Positions 24,595 to 33,108 of a stretch of 38,441 nucleotides of DNA are shown here, piece after piece. A model generated the notes under the pieces. That model was not told where the DNA came from. It saw only the letters and a program-made list of their open reading frames with translations, and did no database searches. Position 1 is the stretch's first letter. Each line of letters opens with the position of its first letter. Location: NCBI RefSeq assembly GCF_002078235.1, contig NZ_MSGP01000023.1, forward strand, positions 1-38,441, written 5' to 3'. Origin of the DNA: Streptomyces viridosporus. GTDB lineage: Bacteria > Actinomycetota > Actinomycetes > Streptomycetales > Streptomycetaceae. A program made the translations under genes and the position numbers.

Positions 24595-24739
24595 GCTGAG
24601 ACTGGAGCGAGAGTCTGAGATTGACCGCGGCTGCCTCTGCCGTGTTGGGCCACCCCGGCCCGGTGTCGGGCTGTTGTGCCGGGGGAAGGACTCGAACCTT
24701 CACTGTCACCGCTTCTTCAGGCTGAACTTCAGTGTCAGC
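24595..24739 (-). ncRNA. Circularly permuted tRNA-like element A
   Basis: Same permuted order as element B, read leftward. T arm: GAAGG (24701-24697), loop TTCGAGT, CCTTC (24689-24685). Acceptor 3' strand CCCCGGC (24684-24678) with A as discriminator, then a 17-base linker. Acceptor 5' strand GCCGGGG (24659-24653) is a perfect 7-bp partner. D arm: GCC (24650-24648) and GGC (24635-24633), loop containing GG. Anticodon stem: GCCGC (24631-24627) with GCGGT (24712-24708), one G-T. The outer ends close the element: GCTGACACTG (24739-24730) pairs with CAGTCTCAGC (24604-24595) except at one position. The sequence before the anticodon stem contains CTGAAGA, like a Phe (GAA) anticodon loop, but the loop is not continuous. 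Confidence 0.72.
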
Positions 24740-24790
24740 TTGCGCTCATCACGCGAACCGGTCCTCAATCCGGCCCGCGCCTGTCGCGCA

Positions 24791-24812
24791 CCCCCGCGCT
24801 CGCACGCGGGGG
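24791..24812 (-). terminator. Hairpin terminator after the leftward gene ending at 24841
   Basis: CCCCCGCG (24791-24798) and CGCGGGGG (24805-24812) form an 8-bp perfect stem with a 6-base loop, about 30 bases past the stop codon. It would separate that gene from the tRNA-like elements. Confidence 0.75.
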
Positions 24813-24840
24813 CGTTCGTGGATGTTGCTCGCGGCCGGTG

Positions 24841-25572
24841 TCAGCCGAACAGGTAGCCGAACACCGCCTCGCCGACCCGCTGGTCGGTGACCTCGGCGCC
24901 GTTGGCCTCCTCGCGGGCGAACTTCACCGCCTGCTGGAGCTTCTCGACCCGCTCCACCAGTTCGTTCACCCGCCGCGCCGGGAGCGCCCCGGAGAACTTC
25001 ACGGTCGTCCAGTACCCGATGGGCACGTCCTCGTAGTACACCTCGACCTGCGCCGGGTGCTTGTCGGTCGCCTCCGCCTTGACGTGGTTGCGCGGGACCT
25101 TCTTGGTGCGGATCGTGCGCACCGGGTCCGTCTTCCACCAGTCCGTGGACGGGTCGCGGGACCAGGACTCGGCGGTGTCGAGCGTGGGGAGCTTCCTGAC
25201 GAAGGTGTGGAGGTCGGTGAGCTGCTTCTCCAGGAACAGCAGGTGGCTCACCGGGACGTCGGCGAGGATCGTCCGCCCGTCGACCGTGACGTCCGCGCGG
25301 GCCGTGCAGTTCGCCCAGTCCTTGGTGGCGGTCACGTCGAACAGCCGGGTCAGCGACGCGGACATCTCCCGCAGCACGTCCTCGGCCTGCACCTGCACCC
25401 GCGTGGACTCGGGCGGCAGTTGCTCGCCCTCCTCGTCCTTCGGCTGGTACGTGCGCGAGATGCCGGACAGCAGCGCCGGCTTCTGCACCTTGTGGTGCGC
25501 CGCGGTGATGTCCTGGAGCGACTTGCTCTTGACGCCCTTTTCGACAGCGATGATCTGATTGAGCTTCGCCAC
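24841..25572 (-). CDS. Conserved hypothetical protein (DUF7873-like)
   Basis: 243 residues from a GTG at 25572 behind AAGGGGG; an upstream in-frame extension lacks a sensible ribosome site. It starts VAKLNQIIAVEKGVKSKSLQDITAAHHKVQKPALLSGISRTYQP, a conserved opening of a bacterial family I believe is called DUF7873. The rest is mixed alpha/beta with VPVSHLLFLEKQLTDLHTFVRKLPTLD in the middle and a coiled-coil-like helix near the end (RRVNELVERVEKLQQAVKFAREEANG), followed by a short C-terminal segment. Soluble, no signal peptide, no catalytic motif that I can name. It stands alone, with a terminator behind it. Confidence 0.82.
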   Translation of the reverse strand: MAKLNQIIAVEKGVKSKSLQDITAAHHKVQKPALLSGISRTYQPKDEEGEQLPPESTRVQVQAEDVLREMSASLTRLFDVTATKDWANCTARADVTVDGRTILADVPVSHLLFLEKQLTDLHTFVRKLPTLDTAESWSRDPSTDWWKTDPVRTIRTKKVPRNHVKAEATDKHPAQVEVYYEDVPIGYWTTVKFSGALPARRVNELVERVEKLQQAVKFAREEANGAEVTDQRVGEAVFGYLFG

Positions 25573-25999
25573 TGGGCCCCCCTTCGAACAAGCGGGAACG
25601 TACCCCACCCGATGGCACGCGTGCATTCCTTTTATCCCGAGGGGGCGTGCTGCGGCCGGTCACGTACGCGGCCCGGATCTCGGAACCCCGGTGATCGCCG
25701 GGGGCCCGGGGAGGCGCGGCGCGATGTGGGCAGACTCCTTCCGGGGAAATCCGCTCGGCGGGTCCACCCCTTTCCTCGGCCCGCCCTTCCCCTCGGCGCA
25801 CACCGCTCGCCCGGGCGGAAAACCCACGGGCCGTTCCCGGCCCTTCTCAAAAGATCCCCCTTTTCCGTGCTCACACGGCCGGCTTTTCTGTCAAGGGCGA
25901 CGTTTCCCACATCCGGGGGCCCTTGAGCAGCACCCCTGACCAGTGAGGGCGCGGTGTTACGGTGGATATCGCCAGCTCTCAACGTCTGAGGTCGGAGAA
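25573..25999. other. Intergenic region, divergent promoters
   Basis: About 430 bases between the leftward hypothetical gene and the rightward sigma-factor unit. No coding frame looks real. The last 60 bases hold GTGTTACGGTGGATATC, with GATATC as a possible -10 for the leader ORF. Elsewhere I see only GC-rich sequence. Confidence 0.5.
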
Positions 26000-26131
26000 A
26001 TGAGTAATCGGCTCGTCGTCCAAGGCGCCCGCCGGCACCATTCCCCTGACGCGTCCGTCGTCCTGTCCCGGGAATCGCCGATCGCATTCATGCAGAATTC
26101 CGGATCCGAAAACCCGACGGAGACCCGATGA
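26000..26131 (+). CDS. Leader ORF translationally coupled to the sigma factor
   Basis: 43 residues from ATG at 26000 with GGAG at good spacing. The peptide starts [19 protein letters not shown] and ends with ENPTETR. Its TGA overlaps the sigma-factor ATG (ATGA). That junction and the ribosome site suggest it is translated and feeds ribosomes into the sigma gene. It has no known domain. It may be a regulatory uORF rather than a functional protein. Confidence 0.55.
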   Translation: MSNRLVVQGARRHHSPDASVVLSRESPIAFMQNSGSENPTETR

Positions 26132-27135
26132 ACGCCACGAACGCGCCGACCCCCGAGGGCCTCCTGCTCGCCGAGGACGACGAGACCGACGCGCCCGCGC
26201 CCCGGCTCTCCTCCGACCTCGGCACGGCCGACCAGGTCAAGGACTACCTCCGGCTCATCTCCCGGGTCCGACTGCTCACCGCCGAGCAGGAGGTGGAGCT
26301 GGCCCAGCGCATCGAGGCCGGGTTGTACGCCGAGCGGCTGCTCGCCGAGGAACCGGTCCTCGACCCGCGGTACGGCCGGGAACTCGGCCTCCTCGCCGAG
26401 GACGGACGCCGCGCCAAGAACCACCTCACCGAGGCCAACCTCCGCCTGGTGGTGTCCGTCGCCAAGCGCTACACGGGGCGCGGACTGCAGTTCATGGACC
26501 TCATCCAGGAGGGCAACGCCGGACTCATCAGGGCCGTGGAGAAGTTCGACTACACCAAGGGCTTCAAGTTCTCGACCTACGCCACCTGGTGGATCAAGCA
26601 GGGGATCACCCGGGCCATGGCCGACCAGAGCCGCACCATCCGCATCCCGGTGCACGCGGTGGAGGTCATCAACCGCGTGGCACGGGTCCGCCGCGAACTG
26701 ATCCGCGCCACCGGCACCGAGCCCGCCCCGGAGGACGTGGCCGAGCGGGCGTCGATCACCGTGGAGAAGCTGGCCGAACTCGACGCGTACGCCAGGGAGC
26801 CCGTTTCCCTGGACCTTCCCCTGTCCGAGGAGGGCGGCGGCGAGTTCGGCGACCTCATCATGGACAGCGACTCGCCCTCCCCCTGGGAGGTGGTCGCCTT
26901 CGGGCACCTCCAGCGCGCCGTCCGGAGCGTCCTGGCGGACCTGAGCCCGCGCGAGGCCGGCGTCATCTCCCTGCGGTACGGCCTCTACGGCGAGCGGCCG
27001 CGGACCCTGGAGGAGATCGGGCAGGTCTACGGCGTGACCCGCGAGCGCATACGCCAGATCGAGTCCAAGACGATGAGCAAGCTCCGGCACCCCGCCCGCT
27101 CGCACGCGCTGCGGGACTACCTCACCGACGCGTGA
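26128..27135 (+). CDS. Hrd-type group 2 sigma-70 factor
   Basis: 335 residues. After a short acidic N-terminus come region 1.2 ([29 protein letters not shown]), region 2 ([61 protein letters not shown], with the -10-binding 2.4 segment), region 3 ([20 protein letters not shown]), and region 4 with the [34 protein letters not shown]. There is no long region 1.1, so it is a non-essential paralogue of HrdB such as HrdA, HrdC or HrdD; which one cannot be decided. The recognition residues suggest HrdB-like promoter preference. Its translation appears coupled to an upstream 43-residue ORF. Confidence 0.92.
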   Translation: MNATNAPTPEGLLLAEDDETDAPAPRLSSDLGTADQVKDYLRLISRVRLLTAEQEVELAQRIEAGLYAERLLAEEPVLDPRYGRELGLLAEDGRRAKNHLTEANLRLVVSVAKRYTGRGLQFMDLIQEGNAGLIRAVEKFDYTKGFKFSTYATWWIKQGITRAMADQSRTIRIPVHAVEVINRVARVRRELIRATGTEPAPEDVAERASITVEKLAELDAYAREPVSLDLPLSEEGGGEFGDLIMDSDSPSPWEVVAFGHLQRAVRSVLADLSPREAGVISLRYGLYGERPRTLEEIGQVYGVTRERIRQIESKTMSKLRHPARSHALRDYLTDA

Positions 27136-27266
27136 CGCGGGCCGGCGGACGAGCCGGGCCGCACACCGGGGGCAGCCGGATCGGCGCGGCCGCGTGCCGG
27201 GGCGGGTCCGGCCCGCCCCGGCACCGGGCTGCGACGTCCGACCTCCGACGGGGAACCGACGGCCCG

Positions 27267-27296
27267 ACTCCTTCGAACTCCTTCGAGCTCCTTCGA
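27267..27296 (+). repeat. 10-base tandem repeat, three units
   Basis: ACTCCTTCGA occurs twice in a row, followed by GCTCCTTCGA. It lies in the 283-base spacer between the sigma factor and the dioxygenase gene. Nothing else is evident in that spacer except the ribosome site at its end. Confidence 0.85.
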
Positions 27297-27418
27297 CGCG
27301 TGGCCGGGCGTGGCCGGGGCGGTCGAACGGGGGATTGACCACCAGCCCGCCTGGGCACATCCCCCGTGACGAGCCGCTCACCGGCGGTGAAGGAACCACC
27401 ACGAGGGGGCAGGAGACC

Positions 27419-28195
27419 GTGGAGGGGCAGGGGGAGCCGTCGTTGAGGACCCATGGATTCGAGCAGTTCCGATTGTCGGAGGAGTTCGAACCCACCCTCG
27501 TCGACACGTGGTACGAGGATCTGAAGGCCGAGTTCGCCGACCTGCCGCCGGACCCGTACGGCGACCCCCGGCTGAACCGCTACCGCCGGCACTCCGCCGC
27601 GGTGCTGCTCCCCTGGGAGGGCAGGCTGCACTGGATTCCGAAGACGCACCACGCGCGCCACGGCACGGTCACGCGCTACTTCCAGGGCGGGTACAACCCG
27701 GAGCACCGCGATCTGGACCGGTGGTTTCCCGCCGTCTCGCAGCGGACGGAGAACAATCCCCTGCTGGAACGGATCGTCCTCTTCGACTTCACCCAGACGT
27801 GGTGGAGCGAACGGGAACGTGCCGCTCCCCTGCACGTGGGCGTGCACCTCATCAAACTCTCCGTCGCGGAAGGGGACGGTTCGGCCGTGTCGTCACCGAA
27901 CTTCCTGCACCAGGACGGTGAGCCCTTTCATTTCGCCCATCTGGTCTACAAGAAGAACGCGGTGGGCGGCACCAACTACGTCGCCGACGCGGCCTGCGCG
28001 GGCGCGCAGCCGGGCGATGTGCCCGCGCACCGACTCCGGGCCGTCTTCGACCTGGAGCAGCCACTCGACTCGTACGGAATCCACGACGAACGCGTCAGTC
28101 ACCACGTCGATCCCATCCGCCGGGGCGACGAGCAAGGACCGGGTGAACGCGCCGTGGTCCTCGTGGACATCACACCCATGACGAAAGTGATGTGA
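27419..28195 (+). CDS. 2OG-Fe(II) dioxygenase, amino-acid hydroxylase-like family (PF10014 type)
   Basis: 258 residues from GTG at 27419 (AGGAG close upstream). A TTG at 27443 with a GGGGGAG site is an alternative. The metal-binding His-x-Asp is in SSPNFLHQDGEPFHFAHLVYKKNAVGGTNYVAD; the distal His is probably in GIHDERVSHHVDPI, and ERAVVLVDITPM ends the jelly roll. This pattern is that of the 2OG-Fe_Oxy_2 family, which includes the L-isoleucine 4-hydroxylase of Bacillus and other free-amino-acid hydroxylases. It lies upstream of the NB-ARC/TIR gene, same strand, 168 bases away, with an inverted repeat between. A joint pathway with the dehydrogenase and aminotransferase downstream is inferred only from position. 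Confidence 0.82.
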   Translation: MEGQGEPSLRTHGFEQFRLSEEFEPTLVDTWYEDLKAEFADLPPDPYGDPRLNRYRRHSAAVLLPWEGRLHWIPKTHHARHGTVTRYFQGGYNPEHRDLDRWFPAVSQRTENNPLLERIVLFDFTQTWWSERERAAPLHVGVHLIKLSVAEGDGSAVSSPNFLHQDGEPFHFAHLVYKKNAVGGTNYVADAACAGAQPGDVPAHRLRAVFDLEQPLDSYGIHDERVSHHVDPIRRGDEQGPGERAVVLVDITPMTKVM

Positions 28196-28205
28196 CTATC
28201 TAATA

Positions 28206-28253
28206 AGCCGTCAGCTCCCTTTTTCACAGCAGGAGTTGGCACGATCGACGGCT
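28206..28253. other. Inverted repeat between the dioxygenase and NB-ARC genes
   Basis: AGCCGTC (28206-28212) and GACGGCT (28247-28253) enclose a 34-base, AT-richer loop that itself has CTCC/GGAG arms and a CTTTTT run. It may end the dioxygenase transcript or be a control element for the NB-ARC gene. The remaining bases to 28363 carry the GGAGGT ribosome site. Confidence 0.45.
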
Positions 28254-28363
28254 CACTGAAGGCATGGCACGGCCCGATACAATCGCGCCCGCCGCCGCCC
28301 GGCCCGGACGGTGGCGCGTCGTCGCGCCCACGTCCTCTCCTGGGCTGTCCGGAGGTGAGAGCC

Positions 28364-31300
28364 ATGTCCATCTCGTACCTGTTCAGCACCTACCACGTGC
28401 CGCCGGACGGCTTCGTCGACCGCACCAGAGAGGTCAGCAGACTCCTCAACTTCATGGAGTCGGGCTGTCGGGTCTGCACGGTGTACGGACTGGGCGGCGT
28501 CGGGAAGAGCGCACTCGCCTACCGGCTGGCGCAGACCGGGGGCACCTCGTCGCGCCGCACGATCTGGGTCTCCCTCACCAACGCGCCCCCGGCCGACGCA
28601 TTCCTGCACGGGCTGCTGTCGCTGTTCACCGACCGGGACACCGCGTCCCCGGGGACACCGCTGGAACAGCTCATCACCTGCCTCGACGACGAGCCGTCCC
28701 TCATCGTGCTGGACAACCTGGAGGTCCTCCTCGACTCGGAGCGGTTCTCCGGGGAGTTCCGGCCCGGGTACGAGGAGTACGGCACCCTGCTGCGCTGCCT
28801 GGCGTCCGAACCCCACCGCTCGACGGTACTGATCACCTCGCGTGAGAACCCGTCGTTCCTGCGGGAGACGAGCGCCAGCGTGCGCGCCATGCACCTGCAG
28901 GGCCTGCCCAAGGTGCCGGCCCGGACGCTCCTGGCCCGGCGCGGCCTGCGCGGCGACGTACGGCTGCGCCGGGACCTCGTCAGCAGGTACGACGGCAACC
29001 CGCTGGCCATACAACTCGTCTCCGACCTGATCCTCGACATACACGACGGGAGCATCGCCCGCTTCGTGGAGTCCGGCGAATTCCTCTTCGGGGAACTGGA
29101 AGGACTGTTCCACCAGCACTTCGAACGGCTGACGCACGCCGAGCGACTGGTGCTGTTCCGGCTCGCCGCGGCCCGCCGCCCCCTCACGGTCCGCGAGATC
29201 TCGGCCGAACCGCGGATCGGCACCCCGTCGTCCGCGGCGACGCTGCTGCAGCGTCTGCGGCGCAGGTCCCTGGTCCAGGAGAGCAACGGCTCCTTCTACC
29301 TCCAGTACATGATCCAGGAGTTCGTGACGGCACGGCTCAACCTGGCCTGCGTCGAGGAGGTCCGCACCGGCGAACCGGACGTGCTCACCCGGTTCGCGCT
29401 CGTGGACGCCGCCATGCCGGAGCACGTACGGGAGGCCCAGCGCCGCTTCCTGTCCCAGCCGATCATGAACATGCTGCAGGACCGGCTGGGCTCCGCCAGC
29501 CAGGTCGCCCCGCGGCTGCTCTCCCTGCTGGACGCCTCCCGCGTCGGCTCGGAGGCGTACGGCACGTTCCTCGCGGCGAACGCCCTCTCGATCCACCACG
29601 CGTGGACCAGCGACCTCTCCGGCCTCGACCTCTCCCACCTGGTGCTGCGCCAGGTGGACCTGTCCGGCATCCGGCTCTCGCACGCCACGGCCCGGATGAC
29701 GGAGTTCTCCGGATGCCGCTTCCCCGGCGTCTACCACTACGTCTTCGGCATGGACTTCTCGCCGGAGGGCAAGGCCGCGGCGATCGGGCAGAGCGGCGGT
29801 TCGGTCCTGCTGGTCAACGTGCCGGACGGCACGCCGCTGCGCACCCTCCCGTGGGAGGCGGACTGGATCAGGGCCGTGGCCTTCTCCCCCGACGGCGGAC
29901 GGCTCGCCTGCTCCGACGAGAAGGGCCGGCTGCGCGTGTGGGACCTGGCCACCAACCTCCCCACCGACTATCCCGGCCACGACCGGCAGACCCGCAGCCT
30001 GGTCTTCTCGGCCGACGGGCGCGTCCTGTTCAGCGCGGGCGAGGACCGGCGCATCCTCGCCTGGTCCGTCGAGCCCCGGGCGAGCGAACCACGGGTGCTG
30101 TGCGCGATCGACGCGGAGATCTGGGGACTGCACAGCGCGCCGGCTTCGACCCTCATCGCCGCCGCCTGCGACGAGGTGTGCGTACGCATGTGGGACACCG
30201 CCACCGGCGAGGAGGTCTCCCTGGAGGGGCGCGCGCCGGTGGCCGGCCGGTGCCTGCGCTTCTCCACTGACGGCAGGCACGTGTTCGTCGGATGCGACGA
30301 CGGCGCGATCCGGGTCTGGAACACCGAGAGCCGCAAGCTCGTCGGCACCCTCCTCGGACACACCTCGTCGGTGTGGGCCGTCGCGGTGACCCGGAACGCC
30401 TCCGGGGAAGTGCTCATCACCGGCAGCCACGACGAGACGATCCGGGTGTGGAACATCGCCGACCCGTCGGCCGCGCGCTGCGAGCGGGTGATCAACAGCC
30501 TCGACGGCCCGGTGTGGCCGGTCTCCGCCGACAGCGAGGGGCAGTACTTCGCCACCGTCGGCCGCAACTCCACCATCCGTTTCTGGGACACGGCCGACGC
30601 CGAATGCCTGGAGGTACTGGCCGGCAGCTCGGGGACGGTACTGAGCGTGGCGTCGTCACCGGACGGCCGCTTACTGGCCTCGGGGGGCCACGACCGACTC
30701 GTGCGCCTCTGGGACGCCGCGACCGGCGACTGCCTGGCCGAACTGGGCGGCCACACGGCGGGGGTGCGGGCGGTCGCGTTCCGCCCGCAGGGCAACGTCC
30801 TGGCGACGGCGAGCGAGGACTGGGACGTACGCCTGTGGGACCTGCGGACGAACCAGCCGTCCGCGGTGCTCACCGGTTCGCGCAACTGGCTGTGGACGGT
30901 CGCCTTCGAACCGAACGGGCACAGTCTGGCGGCCGCCGGCGCCGACGCCGTCATCAGGATCTGGGACATCCAGGGGCGGGGCGGCGTACGGGCGTTCACC
31001 GGGCACGAGGCACGGGTACGGGCCGTCCAGTACACCGGGGACGGACAGCGTCTGGTGTCGGTCGGGGAGGACGGGCAGACCCGCCTGTGGCAGGTCGCGA
31101 GCGGCGGCTCCGAACTCCTCGGCACCGTCGAGGGCCACGTCACCAGTGTGTGCGTCCTCGCCGGCGACCTGTGCGTGACCGGGAGCAGTGACGGGGCGCT
31201 GCGCCTGTGGGACCTGACCTCCCGGACGCTGCTCCGCCAGGCCCGGGCGCACGAGGGCGCGGTGCTGGCCCTGCTGGCCGCGCCCGGCGGGAACACCTTC

Positions 31301-32170
31301 CTGAGCGCGGGCCAGGACGGCCACCTGCGGGTGTGGGGGCAGGACGGGCTGCGCCTGCACGGGATGTCCCGCACGGCCGCCGGCACGGTCCGCTCCCTCG
31401 CCTGGCACTCCGACGGCGCGTACGTGGCGGCCGCGGGCGGCGACGAGGCGATCCGCCGTTACACCTACCCGGACCTGGAAGAAGTCGAGCCCTTCCGGGT
31501 GCCCAGGCAGTTCGAGGGCTTCGACATCAGCGGCTGCCAGGGCATCACCCCCGCCGAGCACCACTCGCTCGTCGCCCTCGGAGCGATCGACTCGCCGTCC
31601 GTCGCGAGGCCGGCCGTCCCCCACCGCACCACGCGTCCCGCACCGCGGCACGAGGAGCCCCGGGCCCCGAGGGCGCTCACCAGGCCGGCCCGGATGTTCA
31701 TCTCGTACTCGCACCGTGACGACGAGTTCCGCTCCCAGCTGGAGAAGCACCTGAGCACTCTGCGCTACCGCGGGCTGCTCGACTCCTGGTCCGACCGGCA
31801 GATCCGGCCGGGCGACGACTGGGCGGGTTCGATAGACGAGAACCTGGAATCGGCCGACATCATCCTCCTGCTCGTCAGCGCCGACTTCCTGGCCTCCGAG
31901 TACTGCCGGGACGTGGAGATGCGCAGGGCCCTGGAGCGGCACCGGGAAGGGACCGCGCGCGTCGTCCCCGTGGTGCTCCGCGCGTGCGACTGGAACGGCT
32001 TCCCCTTCGGCTCGTTCCAGGCCCTGCCGCGGGACGGCCGGCCGGTCACCGCCTGGCCGAACCCCGACGAGGCCTTCACCGACATCGCCGTGTGGCTGCG
32101 CACGACGCTGGAGGACATCGCCCAGTCCCACCGACCCGGCGGGACCACCACGGAACGGAGCCAGTCTTGA
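28364..32170 (+). CDS. NLR-like STAND protein: NB-ARC ATPase, WD40 propeller, C-terminal TIR
   Basis: 1268 residues from ATG at 28364, seven bases after GGAGGT. The NTPase has Walker A GLGGVGKS (42-49), Walker B SLIVLDNLE (about 112-120), and a sensor TVLITSRE (about 154-161); a winged-helix region follows to about 330. A short pentapeptide-like link (LSGLDLSHLVLRQVDLSGIRLSHA) leads to about 13 WD40 repeats (460-1070) with recurring RLWD/RVWN ends. A Pro/Ala linker joins the TIR domain (about 1111-1250): RMFISYSHRDDEFRSQLEKHLS, then SADFLASEYCRDVEMRRALE, with likely catalytic Glu1185. Such STAND-TIR proteins act in bacterial immunity: the repeats sense, the NTPase oligomerises, the TIR degrades or modifies NAD+. 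A TTA codon at 30671 implies bldA dependence. TIR at the C-terminus is less common than at the N-terminus. Confidence 0.92.
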   Translation: MSISYLFSTYHVPPDGFVDRTREVSRLLNFMESGCRVCTVYGLGGVGKSALAYRLAQTGGTSSRRTIWVSLTNAPPADAFLHGLLSLFTDRDTASPGTPLEQLITCLDDEPSLIVLDNLEVLLDSERFSGEFRPGYEEYGTLLRCLASEPHRSTVLITSRENPSFLRETSASVRAMHLQGLPKVPARTLLARRGLRGDVRLRRDLVSRYDGNPLAIQLVSDLILDIHDGSIARFVESGEFLFGELEGLFHQHFERLTHAERLVLFRLAAARRPLTVREISAEPRIGTPSSAATLLQRLRRRSLVQESNGSFYLQYMIQEFVTARLNLACVEEVRTGEPDVLTRFALVDAAMPEHVREAQRRFLSQPIMNMLQDRLGSASQVAPRLLSLLDASRVGSEAYGTFLAANALSIHHAWTSDLSGLDLSHLVLRQVDLSGIRLSHATARMTEFSGCRFPGVYHYVFGMDFSPEGKAAAIGQSGGSVLLVNVPDGTPLRTLPWEADWIRAVAFSPDGGRLACSDEKGRLRVWDLATNLPTDYPGHDRQTRSLVFSADGRVLFSAGEDRRILAWSVEPRASEPRVLCAIDAEIWGLHSAPASTLIAAACDEVCVRMWDTATGEEVSLEGRAPVAGRCLRFSTDGRHVFVGCDDGAIRVWNTESRKLVGTLLGHTSSVWAVAVTRNASGEVLITGSHDETIRVWNIADPSAARCERVINSLDGPVWPVSADSEGQYFATVGRNSTIRFWDTADAECLEVLAGSSGTVLSVASSPDGRLLASGGHDRLVRLWDAATGDCLAELGGHTAGVRAVAFRPQGNVLATASEDWDVRLWDLRTNQPSAVLTGSRNWLWTVAFEPNGHSLAAAGADAVIRIWDIQGRGGVRAFTGHEARVRAVQYTGDGQRLVSVGEDGQTRLWQVASGGSELLGTVEGHVTSVCVLAGDLCVTGSSDGALRLWDLTSRTLLRQARAHEGAVLALLAAPGGNTFLSAGQDGHLRVWGQDGLRLHGMSRTAAGTVRSLAWHSDGAYVAAAGGDEAIRRYTYPDLEEVEPFRVPRQFEGFDISGCQGITPAEHHSLVALGAIDSPSVARPAVPHRTTRPAPRHEEPRAPRALTRPARMFISYSHRDDEFRSQLEKHLSTLRYRGLLDSWSDRQIRPGDDWAGSIDENLESADIILLLVSADFLASEYCRDVEMRRALERHREGTARVVPVVLRACDWNGFPFGSFQALPRDGRPVTAWPNPDEAFTDIAVWLRTTLEDIAQSHRPGGTTTERSQS

Positions 32171-33093
32171 CCCTCGCCTTCTCCGACACCCGGGCCCCGA
32201 GCGCGCTGCTCCTGATCGATCCGGAGGAGGTGCCCGAGGACCTGCGTCCCCGCCTGGAGTCCCTGGTCCGCGCGGTCCGGCACACCGACGGCCTGCCGGA
32301 GCGCGCGGACGGCGTGGAGATCCTCGTCACCGCCAACCGCGACCTGAGCGGACCGGTCCTGGAGAAGCTCCCGGACCTGCGGCTGATCGTCACCACGGGC
32401 ACGGCCTACGACTACGTGGACCTCGCCCACTGCGAGGCGAACGGCATCGCCGTCTGCAACACGCCCGGCTACACCGGCTCCTCGGTGGCCGAGCACGCCA
32501 TCGCGCTGTATCTGGCCGCGAACCGTCACATCGTCGCGCTGGACCGGGAACTGCGCACCGGCGCGGACACCGGCGGCCACCTCGCGCTGGAACTGGAAGG
32601 CAGGACCGCGGGAGTCATCGGTGCCGGCGACATCGGGGCGCGCATCCTCGCCATCGCCCGGGGCTTCGGGATGCGGGCACGGTTCACCAACCGCAGCCCC
32701 AGGACCGTGCGGGGCGCGGAGCAGGTCGGCCTCGAGGAACTGCTGCGCACGTCCGACGTGGTCTTCCTGTGCCTGCCGCTGACGCAGGAGAGCCACCACC
32801 TGCTGAATCGCGACACCTTCGCCCTGATGCAACCCCATGCCTTCGTCGTCAACATCTCCTCCGACGAACTCATCGATCCCGACGCGCTGGCCGAGGCCCT
32901 GCGCAACGGAACCGTGGCCGGGGCGGGCCTCGACGTCATCGGTTCGGCCGCCCCGTACACGGGGCTGCCGAACACCGTCCTGACGCCGGCCCACGGCTGG
33001 TACACGGCGGAGGGAGTGCACCGGCGGGCAGCCACGTGGATCGACACGATCGCGAGCGCGCTCGCGGGCCGACCGGCCCACCGCATCATCTGA
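32167..33093 (+). CDS. D-2-hydroxyacid dehydrogenase-like protein lacking catalytic Arg and Glu
   Basis: 308 residues from TTG at 32167, overlapping the NB-ARC/TIR stop (TTGA), so translation is coupled. GGAG lies ten bases upstream. The fold is clear: PDLRLIVTTGTAYDYVDLAHCEANGIAVCNTPGYTGSSVAEHAIAL, then the NAD(P) motif TAGVIGAGDIGARIL, and SDVVFLCLPLTQESHHLLNRDTFALMQPHAFVVNIS. Catalysis in this family needs an Arg (NxARGxxVD), a Glu (DVFxxEP) and a His. Here the Arg position reads NISSDELID and the Glu position LDVIGSAAP, so both are missing; His survives in LTPAHGWYT. It may bind NAD(P) and a ligand without normal oxidoreductase activity, or use another chemistry. The next gene follows by 15 bases. 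Confidence 0.87.
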   Translation: MTLAFSDTRAPSALLLIDPEEVPEDLRPRLESLVRAVRHTDGLPERADGVEILVTANRDLSGPVLEKLPDLRLIVTTGTAYDYVDLAHCEANGIAVCNTPGYTGSSVAEHAIALYLAANRHIVALDRELRTGADTGGHLALELEGRTAGVIGAGDIGARILAIARGFGMRARFTNRSPRTVRGAEQVGLEELLRTSDVVFLCLPLTQESHHLLNRDTFALMQPHAFVVNISSDELIDPDALAEALRNGTVAGAGLDVIGSAAPYTGLPNTVLTPAHGWYTAEGVHRRAATWIDTIASALAGRPAHRII

Positions 33094-33108
33094 CCCGGGG
33101 GGACCAGA

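Noticed and set aside
24462..24739. Ordinary tRNA genes in tandem
   Set aside because: Taking each 5' half with the 3' half after it gives no acceptor pairing (for example GCCGGGG against CTGCACC). Only the permuted pairing works.
24593..24856. 87-residue rightward ORF
   Set aside because: It is the antisense of the tRNA-like elements and a terminator, with no coding character.
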